NCBI GenBank assembly: GCA_027049035.1
Contig: JALTVI010000064.1
Coordinates: 1 to 64,000 of the forward strand
Reading direction: 5' to 3'
Origin: Sulfurovum sp.
Lineage (GTDB): Bacteria; Campylobacterota; Campylobacteria; Campylobacterales; Sulfurovaceae
Length of the DNA stretch: 64,000 nt
The position numbers were made by a program, and so were the translations under genes. Shown here piece by piece: positions 52,361-61,218 of this stretch; within the stretch, counting starts at the first letter, position 1; every line of letters begins with the position of its first letter. Under the pieces are notes generated by a model, which saw only the letters and a program-made list of their open reading frames with translations, was not told where the DNA came from and searched no databases.

Positions 52361-53743
52361 ATGGAGTTTGGCATTCTCAGTATCGCCATCCCGCTGCTTA
52401 CGATCGTTCTGGCTATTATAACAAAAGATGTTATCGTCTCCTTGATGGGCGGCATCTTCGCCGGATTGCTGGTACTCAACGGCTACAACCCCTTCACGGC
52501 ATTCACCGCCCTCTTCAACGGCACTATCGAGCAGTTCGCACAGGGGTGGATCACCAAAACCCTTCTCTTCACCCTCTTTGTCGGCGCCATCATCACCCTC
52601 CTCGAACAAAGCGGTGCTGTCAAGAGCTTTGTGGCATTTCTTGACAGATACTCAAAAAAAATAGATTCCCCCATCGGTGCACAGATGCTCGCCTATGTTA
52701 CGGGCGTGGTCATCTTCATTGAATCCTCCATCACCTCACTTGTGGCAGGAACCGTCGCCAAGCCCCTGTGTGATCGAAACGGTATCAGCCGCGAAAAACT
52801 CGCCTACATCTGCGACTCCACCTCGGCCCCCATCTGTTCGCTGATTCCGCTCAACGCCTGGGGTGCGCTGCTGCTGGGTCTCATTGTTACCGCAGTGGAT
52901 GGTAAAGTGATACAGGGTGAGGGAATCAGTCTGCTGATCGCCTCCATTCCCTACAACTTCTACGCCATCTTCACCCTCATCATTGTCCTTGTCGTCATCT
53001 ACAAGAAGTGGGAAATAGGCCCCATGAAAGATGCACTGCCCGTTACAAGCATCAAAGCGGAGCATCACGATGATACTGCTGTGCCCGCACTCCTGCCTAT
53101 GCTGCTGCCCATTCTTGCGATGGTCCTCTCCGTTCCTGCCGTACTCTACATCACAGGGGACGGCGACATTTTCAAAGGCTCTGGCTCCACATCGGTCTAT
53201 TACGCCACCATTGTCACGCTGACACTGATGTACATCTACTATATTACGACCGGACGACTGACACACAGGAGCTTTTTTGATACACTCTTCAAAGGTATGG
53301 GGGAGATGCTCCCCATCGCCGCCATACTTCTTTTTGCCATTTTCATTGGCAAGGTCATCGGAGACCTTGGAACGGCAAAGTACCTTGCCTCCATCCTTAG
53401 CGGCAACATCTCACCGGTAGTAATGCCGATGCTCATCTTCCTTGTCTCGGGACTGACCGCTTTCTCTACCGGTACAAGCTGGGGAACCTTTTCCATTATG
53501 ATGCCTATCGCGCTGGCACTGGGGGCGAGTATGGGGCTGGACATTCCCCTTGTAATAGCGGCCGTCATCAGCGGCGGTATTTTTGGCGACCATGCCTCAC
53601 CCATCTCTGATACCACCATCATCTCCTCCATGGCTGCAGGCTGCGACCATGTGGAGCATGTCAGAACACAGCTGCCCTATGCCCTTTTGGGTGGACTCTT
53701 GGCAGTTTTTGCCTTTCTCATTGCAGGTTTTTTTACGCGATGA
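52361..53743 (+). CDS. nhaC: Na+/H+ antiporter, NhaC family
   Basis: 460 residues with about eleven helices. GGGAGACTTC precedes the ATG at 52361, and TATAAT (52328-52333) is a good -10 box. The family signature is near the end: GTSWGTFSIMMPIALALGAS and GGIFGDHASPISDTTIISSM, followed by AAGCDHVEHVRTQLPYALLG. The FIESSITSLVAGTVAKPLCD region and the second half repeat a similar plan. The substrate could be sodium/proton, or malate/lactate as in related families; sodium is the default reading. Divergent from the L,D-transpeptidase gene. Confidence 0.83.
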   Translation: MEFGILSIAIPLLTIVLAIITKDVIVSLMGGIFAGLLVLNGYNPFTAFTALFNGTIEQFAQGWITKTLLFTLFVGAIITLLEQSGAVKSFVAFLDRYSKKIDSPIGAQMLAYVTGVVIFIESSITSLVAGTVAKPLCDRNGISREKLAYICDSTSAPICSLIPLNAWGALLLGLIVTAVDGKVIQGEGISLLIASIPYNFYAIFTLIIVLVVIYKKWEIGPMKDALPVTSIKAEHHDDTAVPALLPMLLPILAMVLSVPAVLYITGDGDIFKGSGSTSVYYATIVTLTLMYIYYITTGRLTHRSFFDTLFKGMGEMLPIAAILLFAIFIGKVIGDLGTAKYLASILSGNISPVVMPMLIFLVSGLTAFSTGTSWGTFSIMMPIALALGASMGLDIPLVIAAVISGGIFGDHASPISDTTIISSMAAGCDHVEHVRTQLPYALLGGLLAVFAFLIAGFFTR

Positions 53744-53829
53744 AACGCTTCATGGCAAATAGTACAGACAGATTCCGTTTTATATCTTTCTTAACTGCAT
53801 TTTAAGAATTTATTCTCTATAGTTACTGC

Positions 53830-54264
53830 ATGAAAAAGTTACTTATAGCCATCATCATTCTCGTTGTGGGTATTCAGTTCATACCGTATGACGTACCTGC
53901 AAATATTCCGGATAAGGACGGAGAGCCTCTCCAGGCTCCAAAAGAGGTGGAAGCGATTTTAAAGCGCTCCTGTTACGACTGCCACTCAAACCATACGAAC
54001 TTCCCATGGTACAGCTCTGTCGCACCGGTATCTTTCTTTACCAAGATGCATGTCAAAGAGGGACGCGAGCACCTGAACTTCTCCAAGTGGAACAGCTACG
54101 GTGACGAGAAGAAGGCAAAGTATCTCGAGAAGATTCCTAAGGCCATCGAAAAGAAAATGCCGCTGCCAAGCTATCTGCTCATCCACAAAGATGCCAAGCT
54201 CAGCGAAGCTGATAAAAAGACATTGAGTGAGTGGGCGAGCGAAGCTGCGTTCGACCTCGAATAA
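53830..54264 (+). CDS. Haem-binding domain protein (Haem_bd family)
   Basis: 144 residues with an N-terminal membrane helix or uncleaved signal (KKLLIAIIILVVGIQFIPYD). A c-type haem motif follows, CYDCH (Cys48, Cys51, His52), and then NFPWYSSVAPVSFF and HVKEGREHLNFSKW. These are the marks of the small Haem_bd domain (PF14376 type). The protein is probably tethered on the periplasmic side and carries one haem. A redox or cytochrome role is likely but its partner is unknown. A palindrome follows its stop. Confidence 0.83.
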   Translation: MKKLLIAIIILVVGIQFIPYDVPANIPDKDGEPLQAPKEVEAILKRSCYDCHSNHTNFPWYSSVAPVSFFTKMHVKEGREHLNFSKWNSYGDEKKAKYLEKIPKAIEKKMPLPSYLLIHKDAKLSEADKKTLSEWASEAAFDLE

Positions 54265-54278
54265 CTTTCTTTAGAAAG

Positions 54279-54303
54279 AGGAGAGAGAAAATTTCTTTCT
54301 CCT
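54279..54303. terminator. Possible terminator hairpin
   Basis: AGGAGAGAGAAA and TTTCTTTCTCCT form an imperfect 12-base hairpin with no T-run after it, just downstream of the haem protein stop at 54264. A terminator role is plausible but not secured. Confidence 0.4.
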
Positions 54304-54376
54304 GCGTACCTGTTTACTCTCCATAAATCTTCACTTTCTATAATATCTTTTCAGAAAAGAACTGGGAGGACATGCA

Positions 54377-54670
54377 ATGAAAAAGAAAAACCGAGCACTC
54401 CATCTGGATATCAGTGCCATTATTCTTAAGTACGATCCTATGCAGATCGGCTCTGCCGTTGAAGCGGACGAATACGACCTGGAAGCAGCTACTATCCTCT
54501 CTCGCATCAAAGAGGTCCACTCTAAAGAGGAGCTGACTGACATAGTCTATGAAGAGTTTCAGAGCTGGTACGGGAAAGATGCAGTCGGCAGCAGAGAGAA
54601 ATATGAAAAGATGGCGGATGAGATCTGGGAGACCTGGCACCGCTACAACAAAGAGAGTGCAGCTGCGTGA
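54377..54670 (+). CDS. Hypothetical protein, 97 aa
   Basis: 97 residues, mainly helical and acidic: ALHLDISAIILKYDPMQIGS, then AVEADEYDLEAATILSRIKE and ADEIWETWHRYNKES. No cysteine, no membrane segment. The layout loosely recalls small proteins of the DUF1871 kind but I cannot be sure. GGGAGGACATGCA gives a ribosome binding site before the ATG. Its stop overlaps the sixA start (54667-54670), so the two are translationally coupled and may work together. Confidence 0.65.
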   Translation: MKKKNRALHLDISAIILKYDPMQIGSAVEADEYDLEAATILSRIKEVHSKEELTDIVYEEFQSWYGKDAVGSREKYEKMADEIWETWHRYNKESAAA

Positions 54671-55149
54671 AAACGCTTTACCTCCTCCGTCACGCAAAAT
54701 CAAGCTGGAAAGATGCCTCACTGAATGATTTTGACCGTCCCTTGAACAAGCGGGGAAAACGTGACGCTCCCTTTATGGCACAGAAACTTGCCCAAATGGG
54801 TATAAAACCTGATATCATTCTCTCAAGTCCTGCAAAGCGTGCACGAAAAACGGCAAAAGTATTTTCAAAAACCCTTGGCGTACCATTGGTACTTGAGAAG
54901 AAACTTTATGACGCAGGAGTTTATGCATTCGAAGAGATTGTCCGCAATGCGTTTCGAACATACGACAGCATAATGATCGTTTCCCACAACCCGGGTCTTA
55001 CCATCTTCAACGACGATATCTCTGACAGACCCATCTTCAATATCCCCACCACAGGTATCGTCGCCATTGACTTCAAAACAGAGAACAACATCGATGCCCT
55101 CAAGGGGCATCAGCGCTTCTTCCTCTACCCAAAGCAGTTCAGAGGCTAA
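54667..55149 (+). CDS. sixA: Phosphohistidine phosphatase SixA
   Basis: 160 residues of the histidine phosphatase family. The catalytic motif YLLRHAKSSW (histidine of RHA) is at the N-terminus, with DRPLNKRGKRDAPFMA and the second histidine in IMIVSHNPGLTIF. GTG is the start codon (54667), overlapping the previous stop. SixA removes phosphate from histidine phosphotransfer domains or PTS proteins. Its role here could touch phosphorelays such as the hybrid kinase elsewhere in the window, but nothing shows a direct link. Confidence 0.88.
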   Translation: MKTLYLLRHAKSSWKDASLNDFDRPLNKRGKRDAPFMAQKLAQMGIKPDIILSSPAKRARKTAKVFSKTLGVPLVLEKKLYDAGVYAFEEIVRNAFRTYDSIMIVSHNPGLTIFNDDISDRPIFNIPTTGIVAIDFKTENNIDALKGHQRFFLYPKQFRG

Positions 55150-55180
55150 AGCTTACATGTGAAACCGCTATAAACCTTTA

Positions 55181-55588
55181 TTATGCCTGCGCGCCTATTT
55201 TGTTCATCAGTGAAAAACTCTTGATAAACGGCCCGGCCATTGAGGGGTTTTTGATCATAGATTTGAAATCACCCGTTTTGAACTTCAGTTTTCCTGTAGA
55301 AAAAGCGATTCCCATGCCTGCCATCCCCAAAGGCTTGCGTACCCACTTCATCCAGTCATCGACATCGGCACGCATATCCCAGTCAGGATTCTCTCCGTTA
55401 TAGAGACCGGCACGTACCGCCTCTCCCTTTTCAACGACAAAGACACATCTGGGCTCCTCCTCATCCTTGAAGCCACAAGTAATGACCGAGTCAAAATCGA
55501 TCTCAGCCAGTTTCTCCTTTACTTCAGGTTCCGCATTCCACGCATCTTTAAGCTCGTTGATCCATTCATCCGAAAACAGTGTTGCCAT
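55181..55588 (-). CDS. SCP2 sterol-binding domain-like protein
   Basis: 135 residues that fit the SCP2 fold: FSDEWINELKDAWNAEPEVK, FDSVITCGFKDEEEPRCVFV, then the VEKGEAVRAG and DWDMRADVDDWMKWV strands, and the hydrophobic pocket formed by LGMAGMGIAFSTGKLKFKTG. Bacterial members are thought to bind lipids or act on acyl chains; the ligand is unknown. It converges with sixA and is divergent from polX. Confidence 0.75.
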   Translation of the reverse strand: MATLFSDEWINELKDAWNAEPEVKEKLAEIDFDSVITCGFKDEEEPRCVFVVEKGEAVRAGLYNGENPDWDMRADVDDWMKWVRKPLGMAGMGIAFSTGKLKFKTGDFKSMIKNPSMAGPFIKSFSLMNKIGAQA

Positions 55589-55745
55589 TCATTCTTCCTT
55601 GTGCTTTTTTTGAATAAAATAGCATAAGCCATATTTATTCAAAAAAGAAATTTATCAAAATACTACTTAATCTATATTTAATATCGACTTTAACTCTTTT
55701 ACCCCCAAAATGCTACAATGACAGATGACAAACGAAGGAGTGAAG

Positions 55746-57476
55746 TTGCCCAGAGTCACCAATCGTAAAATTGCCGATATTTTCAATGAGATTGCCGATC
55801 TACTCGACATAGACGGGGACAATCCCTTTAAGGTGCGTGCCTACAGAAATGCCGCACGTACGATACTTGGGTATCCCCGTGAAATGGCCGACCTGGTTGA
55901 AGAGGGGTTCGACCTGACGACGCTGAGGGGTATCGGCAAAGAGCTTGCCAAGAAGATTACCGAAATAGTCAGAACAGGGAAACTCGTGTATCTGGAAAAA
56001 CTGAAAAAAACCCATCCCCCACAGCTCGAAGAACTGCTGAAGATTCCTGGCCTGGGGCCTGGACGTGTAAGGCTGCTGCATGAGCTTCTCCGTATCAACT
56101 CGCTTGAAGATCTTGAAAACGCACTCAGAGAGGGAAAACTCAAAAAGGTTCCCGGATTTGGCCCGAAACTTATTGCAAAGATCGAAAACGGCATTCAGAC
56201 ACGACGCTATGAAGCACACCGTTTCAAACTCTCCGAAGCGCTGCCAGTAGCGGAGTGGATTGTAAAGATTCTCAAAAAGACCAAAGGCGCCATACATGTG
56301 GAGATTGCCGGAAGCCTCAGGCGCAGAAAGGAGACCGTGCACGACATCGACCTGGTTGCTGCATGCGAAGAGATAAACGATACGATGGTCTACTTTCTCA
56401 ACCTTCCCAAAATCCAGAAGATCGTGATGAAAGGCACTACCCGTTCCACGATACTGCTTGAAAACGGCATGAGCGTCGACCTTCGCGTCGTTTCCACTGA
56501 GAGTTTCGGTGCCACACTGCACCACTTCACCGGCTCCAAGGCACACAACATCACCCTGCGCAAAATGGCAGTCGAAAAAGGGATGAAGATCAACGAATAT
56601 GGTATCTGGCAGGGTAAAAAGCGTATTGGTGGCGACAAAGAGGAGGATATCTACAATCTCTTTGGCATGCAGTATATAGAACCCGAGATGCGTGAAAACC
56701 GAGGGGAGATCGCTCTTGCACAGGATCATCAGCTGCCAACACTCATAACACGTGCTGACATAAAAGGCGATCTGCACATACATACCACCTACAGTGACGG
56801 TCTTGCCTCCATCGAGGAGATGGCACTGCAGGCTAAGAGACTCGGCTACGAATATATTGCCATAACCGACCATACTGAGCATCTGAAAGTTGCCCACGGT
56901 ATGGATGAGAAACGAGCCAGAAAACAGCTTGAAGAGATCGATGTGCTCAATGAAAAACTAGATGGCATAACCATTTTAAAAGCTGCGGAGATAGACATTC
57001 TTGAAGACGGCTCACTCGATATGCCAGACTCCATCCTGGAGGCACTCGACCTTACCGTCTGCTCCGTACATACCAGGTTCAACCTCTCACTCCGGAAGCA
57101 GACAGAGCGCATCCTCAAAGCGATGGAAAATCCCCATTTCACTATCCTGGCCCACCCGACAGGCAGGCTCATAGGGCTGCGTGAACCCTATGATATCGAT
57201 ATGGAGGCGGTGATGAGGCAGGCAAAGGCGCGGGGATGTATCCTGGAGCTCAATGCACAGCCCGACAGACTCGACCTAAACGACATCCACAGCAAAATGG
57301 CAAAGGAGATGGGGATACGCATCGCCATTTCAACCGATGCCCATTCACTCAACGATCTCGAACTTATGCGCTACGGTATCTGGCAAGCAAGACGCGGTTG
57401 GATAGAAAAGGCGGATGTGATCAACACCCTGCCTCTTACAGCACTGCAGAAACTGTTTCGTGAAATGAAAGGGTAG
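55746..57476 (+). CDS. polX: Family X DNA polymerase with PHP exonuclease domain (PolX)
   Basis: 576 residues if the TTG at 55746 is the start; GAAGGAG lies five bases upstream. The ATG at 55725 is an alternative, but TACAAT (55714-55719) would put the transcript start at about that base. HhH segments are at the N-terminal third (GIGKELAKKITEIV; IPGLGPGRVRLLHELL). The polymerase aspartates are in HDIDLVAA and MSVDLRVV after GSLRRRKETV. The C-terminal PHP domain has the metal motif HIHTTYSDG, ITDHTEH and the closing STDAHSL. The enzyme fills repair gaps and has 3'-5' exonuclease activity. Confidence 0.9.
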   Translation: MPRVTNRKIADIFNEIADLLDIDGDNPFKVRAYRNAARTILGYPREMADLVEEGFDLTTLRGIGKELAKKITEIVRTGKLVYLEKLKKTHPPQLEELLKIPGLGPGRVRLLHELLRINSLEDLENALREGKLKKVPGFGPKLIAKIENGIQTRRYEAHRFKLSEALPVAEWIVKILKKTKGAIHVEIAGSLRRRKETVHDIDLVAACEEINDTMVYFLNLPKIQKIVMKGTTRSTILLENGMSVDLRVVSTESFGATLHHFTGSKAHNITLRKMAVEKGMKINEYGIWQGKKRIGGDKEEDIYNLFGMQYIEPEMRENRGEIALAQDHQLPTLITRADIKGDLHIHTTYSDGLASIEEMALQAKRLGYEYIAITDHTEHLKVAHGMDEKRARKQLEEIDVLNEKLDGITILKAAEIDILEDGSLDMPDSILEALDLTVCSVHTRFNLSLRKQTERILKAMENPHFTILAHPTGRLIGLREPYDIDMEAVMRQAKARGCILELNAQPDRLDLNDIHSKMAKEMGIRIAISTDAHSLNDLELMRYGIWQARRGWIEKADVINTLPLTALQKLFREMKG

Positions 57477-57480
57477 CACC

Positions 57481-58038
57481 CTACTCGTGGTACTCTTCCA
57501 CCTGGTAGACATAAACATCCGGATGCATCTCAATACAGTTTGAGGGCATGCCCGCCTTCTGACACAGATGCGCCATGAACGTATCAAACGTCGGCAACTG
57601 CTCCCACACCTGCGGCAGAAATGTCGCCTGGTAATTGCCCTTACGCAGAATCACCCCGTCAATACCCGGTCTCAGCTTTGACTTGAGGTCAGCCACAGAG
57701 CTGTAGGGTAACGGCTTTGGGTCAGTCAGCAGGGAAACTTCGAGAGTAATGTCGTTGAACTCCTGCGGTGAAAGCGCCACAAAACGCGGGTCATGGAATG
57801 CCGCACTCTTTGCATTTTCAATGATGTCGTCATAGAGTGTGCGATGCGCAATGATCGAACCGATGCAGCCGCGCAGTGCACCGTCACCCTTTTTATTGAG
57901 TGTTACAAATGCCGCACCCTTTTCATTCAGCCATGGATTCTCCCTGCGCAGCGCTTCCTTGTCTACACCGTAATCGATGCCGAACTCCTCCGCAATGGCA
58001 GCACGTGCCAGTTTCAGCAATACCTCTTTTTTATCCAT
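57481..58038 (-). CDS. amrA: AmmeMemoRadiSam system protein A (AMMECR1 family)
   Basis: 185 residues of the AMMECR1 family. The motif LRGCIGSIIAHRTLYDDIIE lies around residues 55-75, with FVTLNKKGDGALRG before it and LSPQEFNDITLEVSLLTDP after. The end is HLCQKAGMPSNCIEMHPDVY. AMMECR1 proteins have a defined fold but no proven reaction. It is the distal gene of the trio with a Memo-family and a radical SAM gene. It starts one base from the protein B stop, so they are transcribed and perhaps translated together. Confidence 0.9.
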   Translation of the reverse strand: MDKKEVLLKLARAAIAEEFGIDYGVDKEALRRENPWLNEKGAAFVTLNKKGDGALRGCIGSIIAHRTLYDDIIENAKSAAFHDPRFVALSPQEFNDITLEVSLLTDPKPLPYSSVADLKSKLRPGIDGVILRKGNYQATFLPQVWEQLPTFDTFMAHLCQKAGMPSNCIEMHPDVYVYQVEEYHE

Positions 58039-58039
58039 C

Positions 58040-58846
58040 TCAATCCTCCTCTGTAAATGCTATGCTTGTATACCCGACAACCTGTGACGTATCGCCGCTT
58101 GCATCTGCACTGGTACGGTAGTCGAGAATATGCGGTTTGAGCCCTTTGTGCCGTGCAGCAATCAGCATCGCCTCCACACCGATCTTGCCGCACGCCTCAC
58201 ACCCCTGGTGGAGCTCGGCAGGATCGAGATGCATCACCGCATCCAGACAGATGCTGTCAAGCTGCTTGGCTTTTTCAATATCATAGTAATGGCTAAGATC
58301 CGTACTGATTACCACGGCTGTCTCTTCATCGTTCAGCAGAAAATCAATCATCTCTGCGATCTTTTCAGGTGAAGCATCGCCATAGACGAGCTCCACAACA
58401 CTGACATCCGGCATATAGTATTTGATGAAAGGCATCTGCACCTCTGTGCTGTGTTCATGGTGTGCATCAGGTACGAAACTGACACCGAACGCACTCTCCA
58501 GTGTTTTTACCAGCGATTTGTCTACCGGCAGCGTACCAAACGGGGTCTCGTAGTTGTCATAGTCTGCAACGGAAACCCCTTTGAGGTAAACACGGTGGCT
58601 CGGCCCTATGACCACGACCCGTTTAAGCTTCTGCTGTGCCAATATGCGCAGTACGACATTGGCCGTAAACCCACTGTAGACATATCCTGCATGCGGCACA
58701 ATAACCGCCCGTGTCTTGAGTGCATGAAGCTGTTCCATGTCCGCATGACGGTCCAAAAGTGCGTTGTAGTGCTCTATCATTTTCCCAATCTCAGTGCCGC
58801 TTGCCGGGTAGAACTGTCCGGCAACGGCTGTCTCTCTCATACTCAT
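58040..58846 (-). CDS. amrB: AmmeMemoRadiSam system protein B (Memo family)
   Basis: 268 residues from the ATG at 58844-58846, which overlaps the radical SAM stop as ATGA and has GGAG seven bases upstream. The Memo-family histidines (VIVPHAGYVYSGFTANVV, HEHSTEVQMPFI, STDLSHYYD) are in place, in the fold shared with LigB dioxygenases. GPSHRVYLKG is also typical. Metal binding is likely, whereas dioxygenase activity is not demonstrated. It is the middle gene of the trio. Confidence 0.9.
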   Translation of the reverse strand: MSMRETAVAGQFYPASGTEIGKMIEHYNALLDRHADMEQLHALKTRAVIVPHAGYVYSGFTANVVLRILAQQKLKRVVVIGPSHRVYLKGVSVADYDNYETPFGTLPVDKSLVKTLESAFGVSFVPDAHHEHSTEVQMPFIKYYMPDVSVVELVYGDASPEKIAEMIDFLLNDEETAVVISTDLSHYYDIEKAKQLDSICLDAVMHLDPAELHQGCEACGKIGVEAMLIAARHKGLKPHILDYRTSADASGDTSQVVGYTSIAFTEED

Positions 58847-59853
58847 TTCCATACTCCTTCTATAATACTGCTGCAGACCGGACAGCTGCCGTCTTCATTG
58901 ACCCTGTTCTCTATCTGTCCGTAACCGTTTCGCGCAATCAGAATCGTCTCACAGTGGTGACAGCGGGTCGGAGAGTCAAGCCCAACATTGCCAAGGTAGA
59001 TATACTTCAAACCGGCTTTTTTACCGATGGCTTCTGCACGCTTGAGCGTCGCCAGTGCTGTTGCCTGATGATCACGCATTTTGTAGTTGGGATAGAAGGC
59101 ACTCAAGTGCCATGGCACATGGACACCCAGATCGTTGGCGATGAAAGATGCCATCTCTTCAAGATCTTTGGCACTGTCATTCTCTCCTTCGATGAGCAGT
59201 GTGGTCACTTCCACCCATACACCGTTTTGTACAAGGCGTCTGAGGGTATCTTTTACCTCTTCAAGCCCGCCTTTGAGTACCTTTTTGTAGTACTTGTCAT
59301 CCCAGCTCTTGAGGTCAATATTCGCCGCATCGACCCATGTTGCCATATCGTCTACCATCTCTTTGCTCTCAAAACCATTGCTGACAAAAATATTTTTGAT
59401 GCCCTTCTCTTTGGCGATCAGACCGATATCTTTGGCATAAGGGTAGAAGATGGTCGGCTCGTTGTAGGTGTAGGCGATGGATTTTGCACCGTGTTCGATG
59501 GCAAGCTGAACCATCTGTTCAGGGGTAACTTCGATGTTCTCATTCACCTCTTTGCTCTGGGAGATATCCCAGTTCTGACAGAAAGGGCACTTGAAGTTGC
59601 AACCGACCGTACCGAACGAAAGGACTTTCGAATTGGGCAACAGGTGGTAGAGCGGCTTCTTCTCTACCGGATCGACATGTACCGCGATGGGGTGCCCGTA
59701 AACCAGTGTCTTGAGCTTGCCCTCAACATTCTGGTTCACTCCGCAGATGCCCACCTGCCCCTCTTTCAACTGGCAGCTGTGCTGACAGAGATTGCAGATG
59801 ATCTTCCCATTCTCTTTGGGAGTATAATATTCAAATCTTGGATGATGCGTCAT
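58843..59853 (-). CDS. amrS: AmmeMemoRadiSam system radical SAM enzyme AmrS
   Basis: 336 residues. The radical SAM triad is Cys85/89/92 in GCNFKCPFCQNW. An N-terminal cysteine group, CNLCQHSCQLKEGQVGICG (residues 20-38), suits an auxiliary cluster of the activating-enzyme kind. Near the C-terminus CHHCETILIARNGYG and CPVCSSIIEG add a zinc-like site. AmrS proteins always travel with Memo and AMMECR1 homologues, and the joint product is unknown. It is the first gene of the operon, divergent from lpxB. Confidence 0.92.
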   Translation of the reverse strand: MTHHPRFEYYTPKENGKIICNLCQHSCQLKEGQVGICGVNQNVEGKLKTLVYGHPIAVHVDPVEKKPLYHLLPNSKVLSFGTVGCNFKCPFCQNWDISQSKEVNENIEVTPEQMVQLAIEHGAKSIAYTYNEPTIFYPYAKDIGLIAKEKGIKNIFVSNGFESKEMVDDMATWVDAANIDLKSWDDKYYKKVLKGGLEEVKDTLRRLVQNGVWVEVTTLLIEGENDSAKDLEEMASFIANDLGVHVPWHLSAFYPNYKMRDHQATALATLKRAEAIGKKAGLKYIYLGNVGLDSPTRCHHCETILIARNGYGQIENRVNEDGSCPVCSSIIEGVWK

Positions 59854-59958
59854 GATTAAATCTTTATACTTATTGACTAAAGTTTATTTCATTATATCAC
59901 TAAACTTTGTAATTGTCAAGTTTTGGGGTATACTCACAAAAAAGCAAAAGGAAGCACC

Positions 59959-61005
59959 ATGAAACTGCTTGTTTCTGCACTGGAGCCCTCCTCAAACCTG
60001 CATCTGCGGGAAGTACTCAAACAGACTGAAAATGTCACGCTTACCGGTATTTTCGATAAGCGTATTGAAGCGGGTATCCCCTTGTATGACATCAGTGATA
60101 TGGCAATTATGGGAGTGGTCGATGCGATAAAGAAACTGCCCTGGTTCTTCAAGGTTGCCGATGAGATGGTGGGCCTGGTCAAAGAGGCCGACAAAGTCCT
60201 GCTGATGGACAGTTCAGGCTTCAACCTGCCTCTGGCAAAAAAGCTCAAAACTGCCTATCCTGACAAGGAGATTATCTACTACATCCTCCCTCAGGTCTGG
60301 GCAAGCCGTCCCAAACGTGTGGAAAAACTGGAGCGCTACTGTGACAGACTGCTGGGCATTCTACCCTTTGAGACATCTTGCTACCCAAGCGGCAAAGCGG
60401 AGTATGTGGGACATCCTCTGCTTGATGAGATCGATGTTACCTGCAACCCCGAAAAGAACAAAGGGTGCGTCGCATTTCTTCCCGGAAGCAGAAAGAGTGA
60501 AATAGAACGTCTGATGCCCGTTTTTCTCGAGGTACGCAAACGGATGCCCGATATCCGACCGCTGCTTGTCATTCCGCCGCACTTCAGCCGTCAGCAGATC
60601 GCAAAGCTCTATACAGGGAACCGTAACTTTGAAATTGTCCGCAACACCCAGCAGGCACTTGAACGTGCCGAATTCGCCTTCATTTGTTCCGGCACGGCCA
60701 CACTGGAAGCCGCACTCATCGGCACCCCGTTTACCCTTGCCTACATCGCAAAGAAGCTTGACTACTTCATCGGCACAAAGATTTTGGGCATCAAGCAGGT
60801 AGGTCTGGCAAACATCATCCTCTCACACTACAACGGCAGCACACTTCACAACGAATTGCTCCAGGAAAATGTCACAGTTGACAATCTGCTTGCAGAATAC
60901 TACAATACCGACCGAAAAAAATTTGCCGACAAAGCTGCAGAGCTCAGAGCGTATCTGGGGCACGGAAGCAGCGAAAACGTAGCGAAAATATTAATGAGTA
61001 GGTAG
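59959..61005 (+). CDS. lpxB: Lipid-A-disaccharide synthase
   Basis: 348 residues from the ATG at 59959, preceded by AAAAGGAAG; TATACT (59929-59934) is a plausible -10 box. The glycosyltransferase family 19 signatures are ALEPSSNLHLREVL (N-terminal), YYILPQVWASRPKRVEKLER, AFLPGSRKSEIERLMPVFL and FICSGTATLEAALIGTPF. The enzyme joins UDP-2,3-diacylglucosamine and lipid X to form the lipid A disaccharide at the inner membrane. Together with fabZ and lpxA nearby, it places lipid A synthesis in this region. Its 3' end is followed by a repeat element. Confidence 0.93.
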   Translation: MKLLVSALEPSSNLHLREVLKQTENVTLTGIFDKRIEAGIPLYDISDMAIMGVVDAIKKLPWFFKVADEMVGLVKEADKVLLMDSSGFNLPLAKKLKTAYPDKEIIYYILPQVWASRPKRVEKLERYCDRLLGILPFETSCYPSGKAEYVGHPLLDEIDVTCNPEKNKGCVAFLPGSRKSEIERLMPVFLEVRKRMPDIRPLLVIPPHFSRQQIAKLYTGNRNFEIVRNTQQALERAEFAFICSGTATLEAALIGTPFTLAYIAKKLDYFIGTKILGIKQVGLANIILSHYNGSTLHNELLQENVTVDNLLAEYYNTDRKKFADKAAELRAYLGHGSSENVAKILMSR

Positions 61006-61013
61006 GAAGGAGC

Positions 61014-61198
61014 AGTGAGTAATGAGTAACCGAACAATGAGAAATGAGCAACCGATCAATAAAAGCGTTGCAAAGCAACGCATACCAAAACTATTCACTA
61101 TTCACCATTCACTATTCACCAAACAAAAGCTCTTCACTCTTCACTCTTCACTCTTCACTAAACAAAAACTCCTACCTCCTACCTCCTACCTACTCACT
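61014..61198. repeat. Heptamer-hairpin repeat element (copy 3, largest)
   Basis: The left side has degenerate GTGAGTA/ATGAGTA heptamers (about 61016-61050). A hairpin GCGTTG-CAAAG-CAACGC (61065-61081) and the junction GCATACCAAAA (61080-61090) follow. Three heptamer blocks come next: ATTCACY x4 (61093-61120), CTTCACT x4 (61132-61159), CCTACCT x3 plus ACTCACT (61171-61198). The blocks are separated by the 11-base spacers AAACAAAAGCT and AAACAAAAACT. No open reading frame with a family match is present. Confidence 0.82.
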
Positions 61199-61218
61199 TT
61201 CTCTCCACAGGAGAGAAT

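Noticed and set aside
61014-61198. Possible CRISPR array
   Set aside because: Tandem units are 7 bases with no unique spacers of 30-40 bases and no cas genes; it is a short tandem repeat element.
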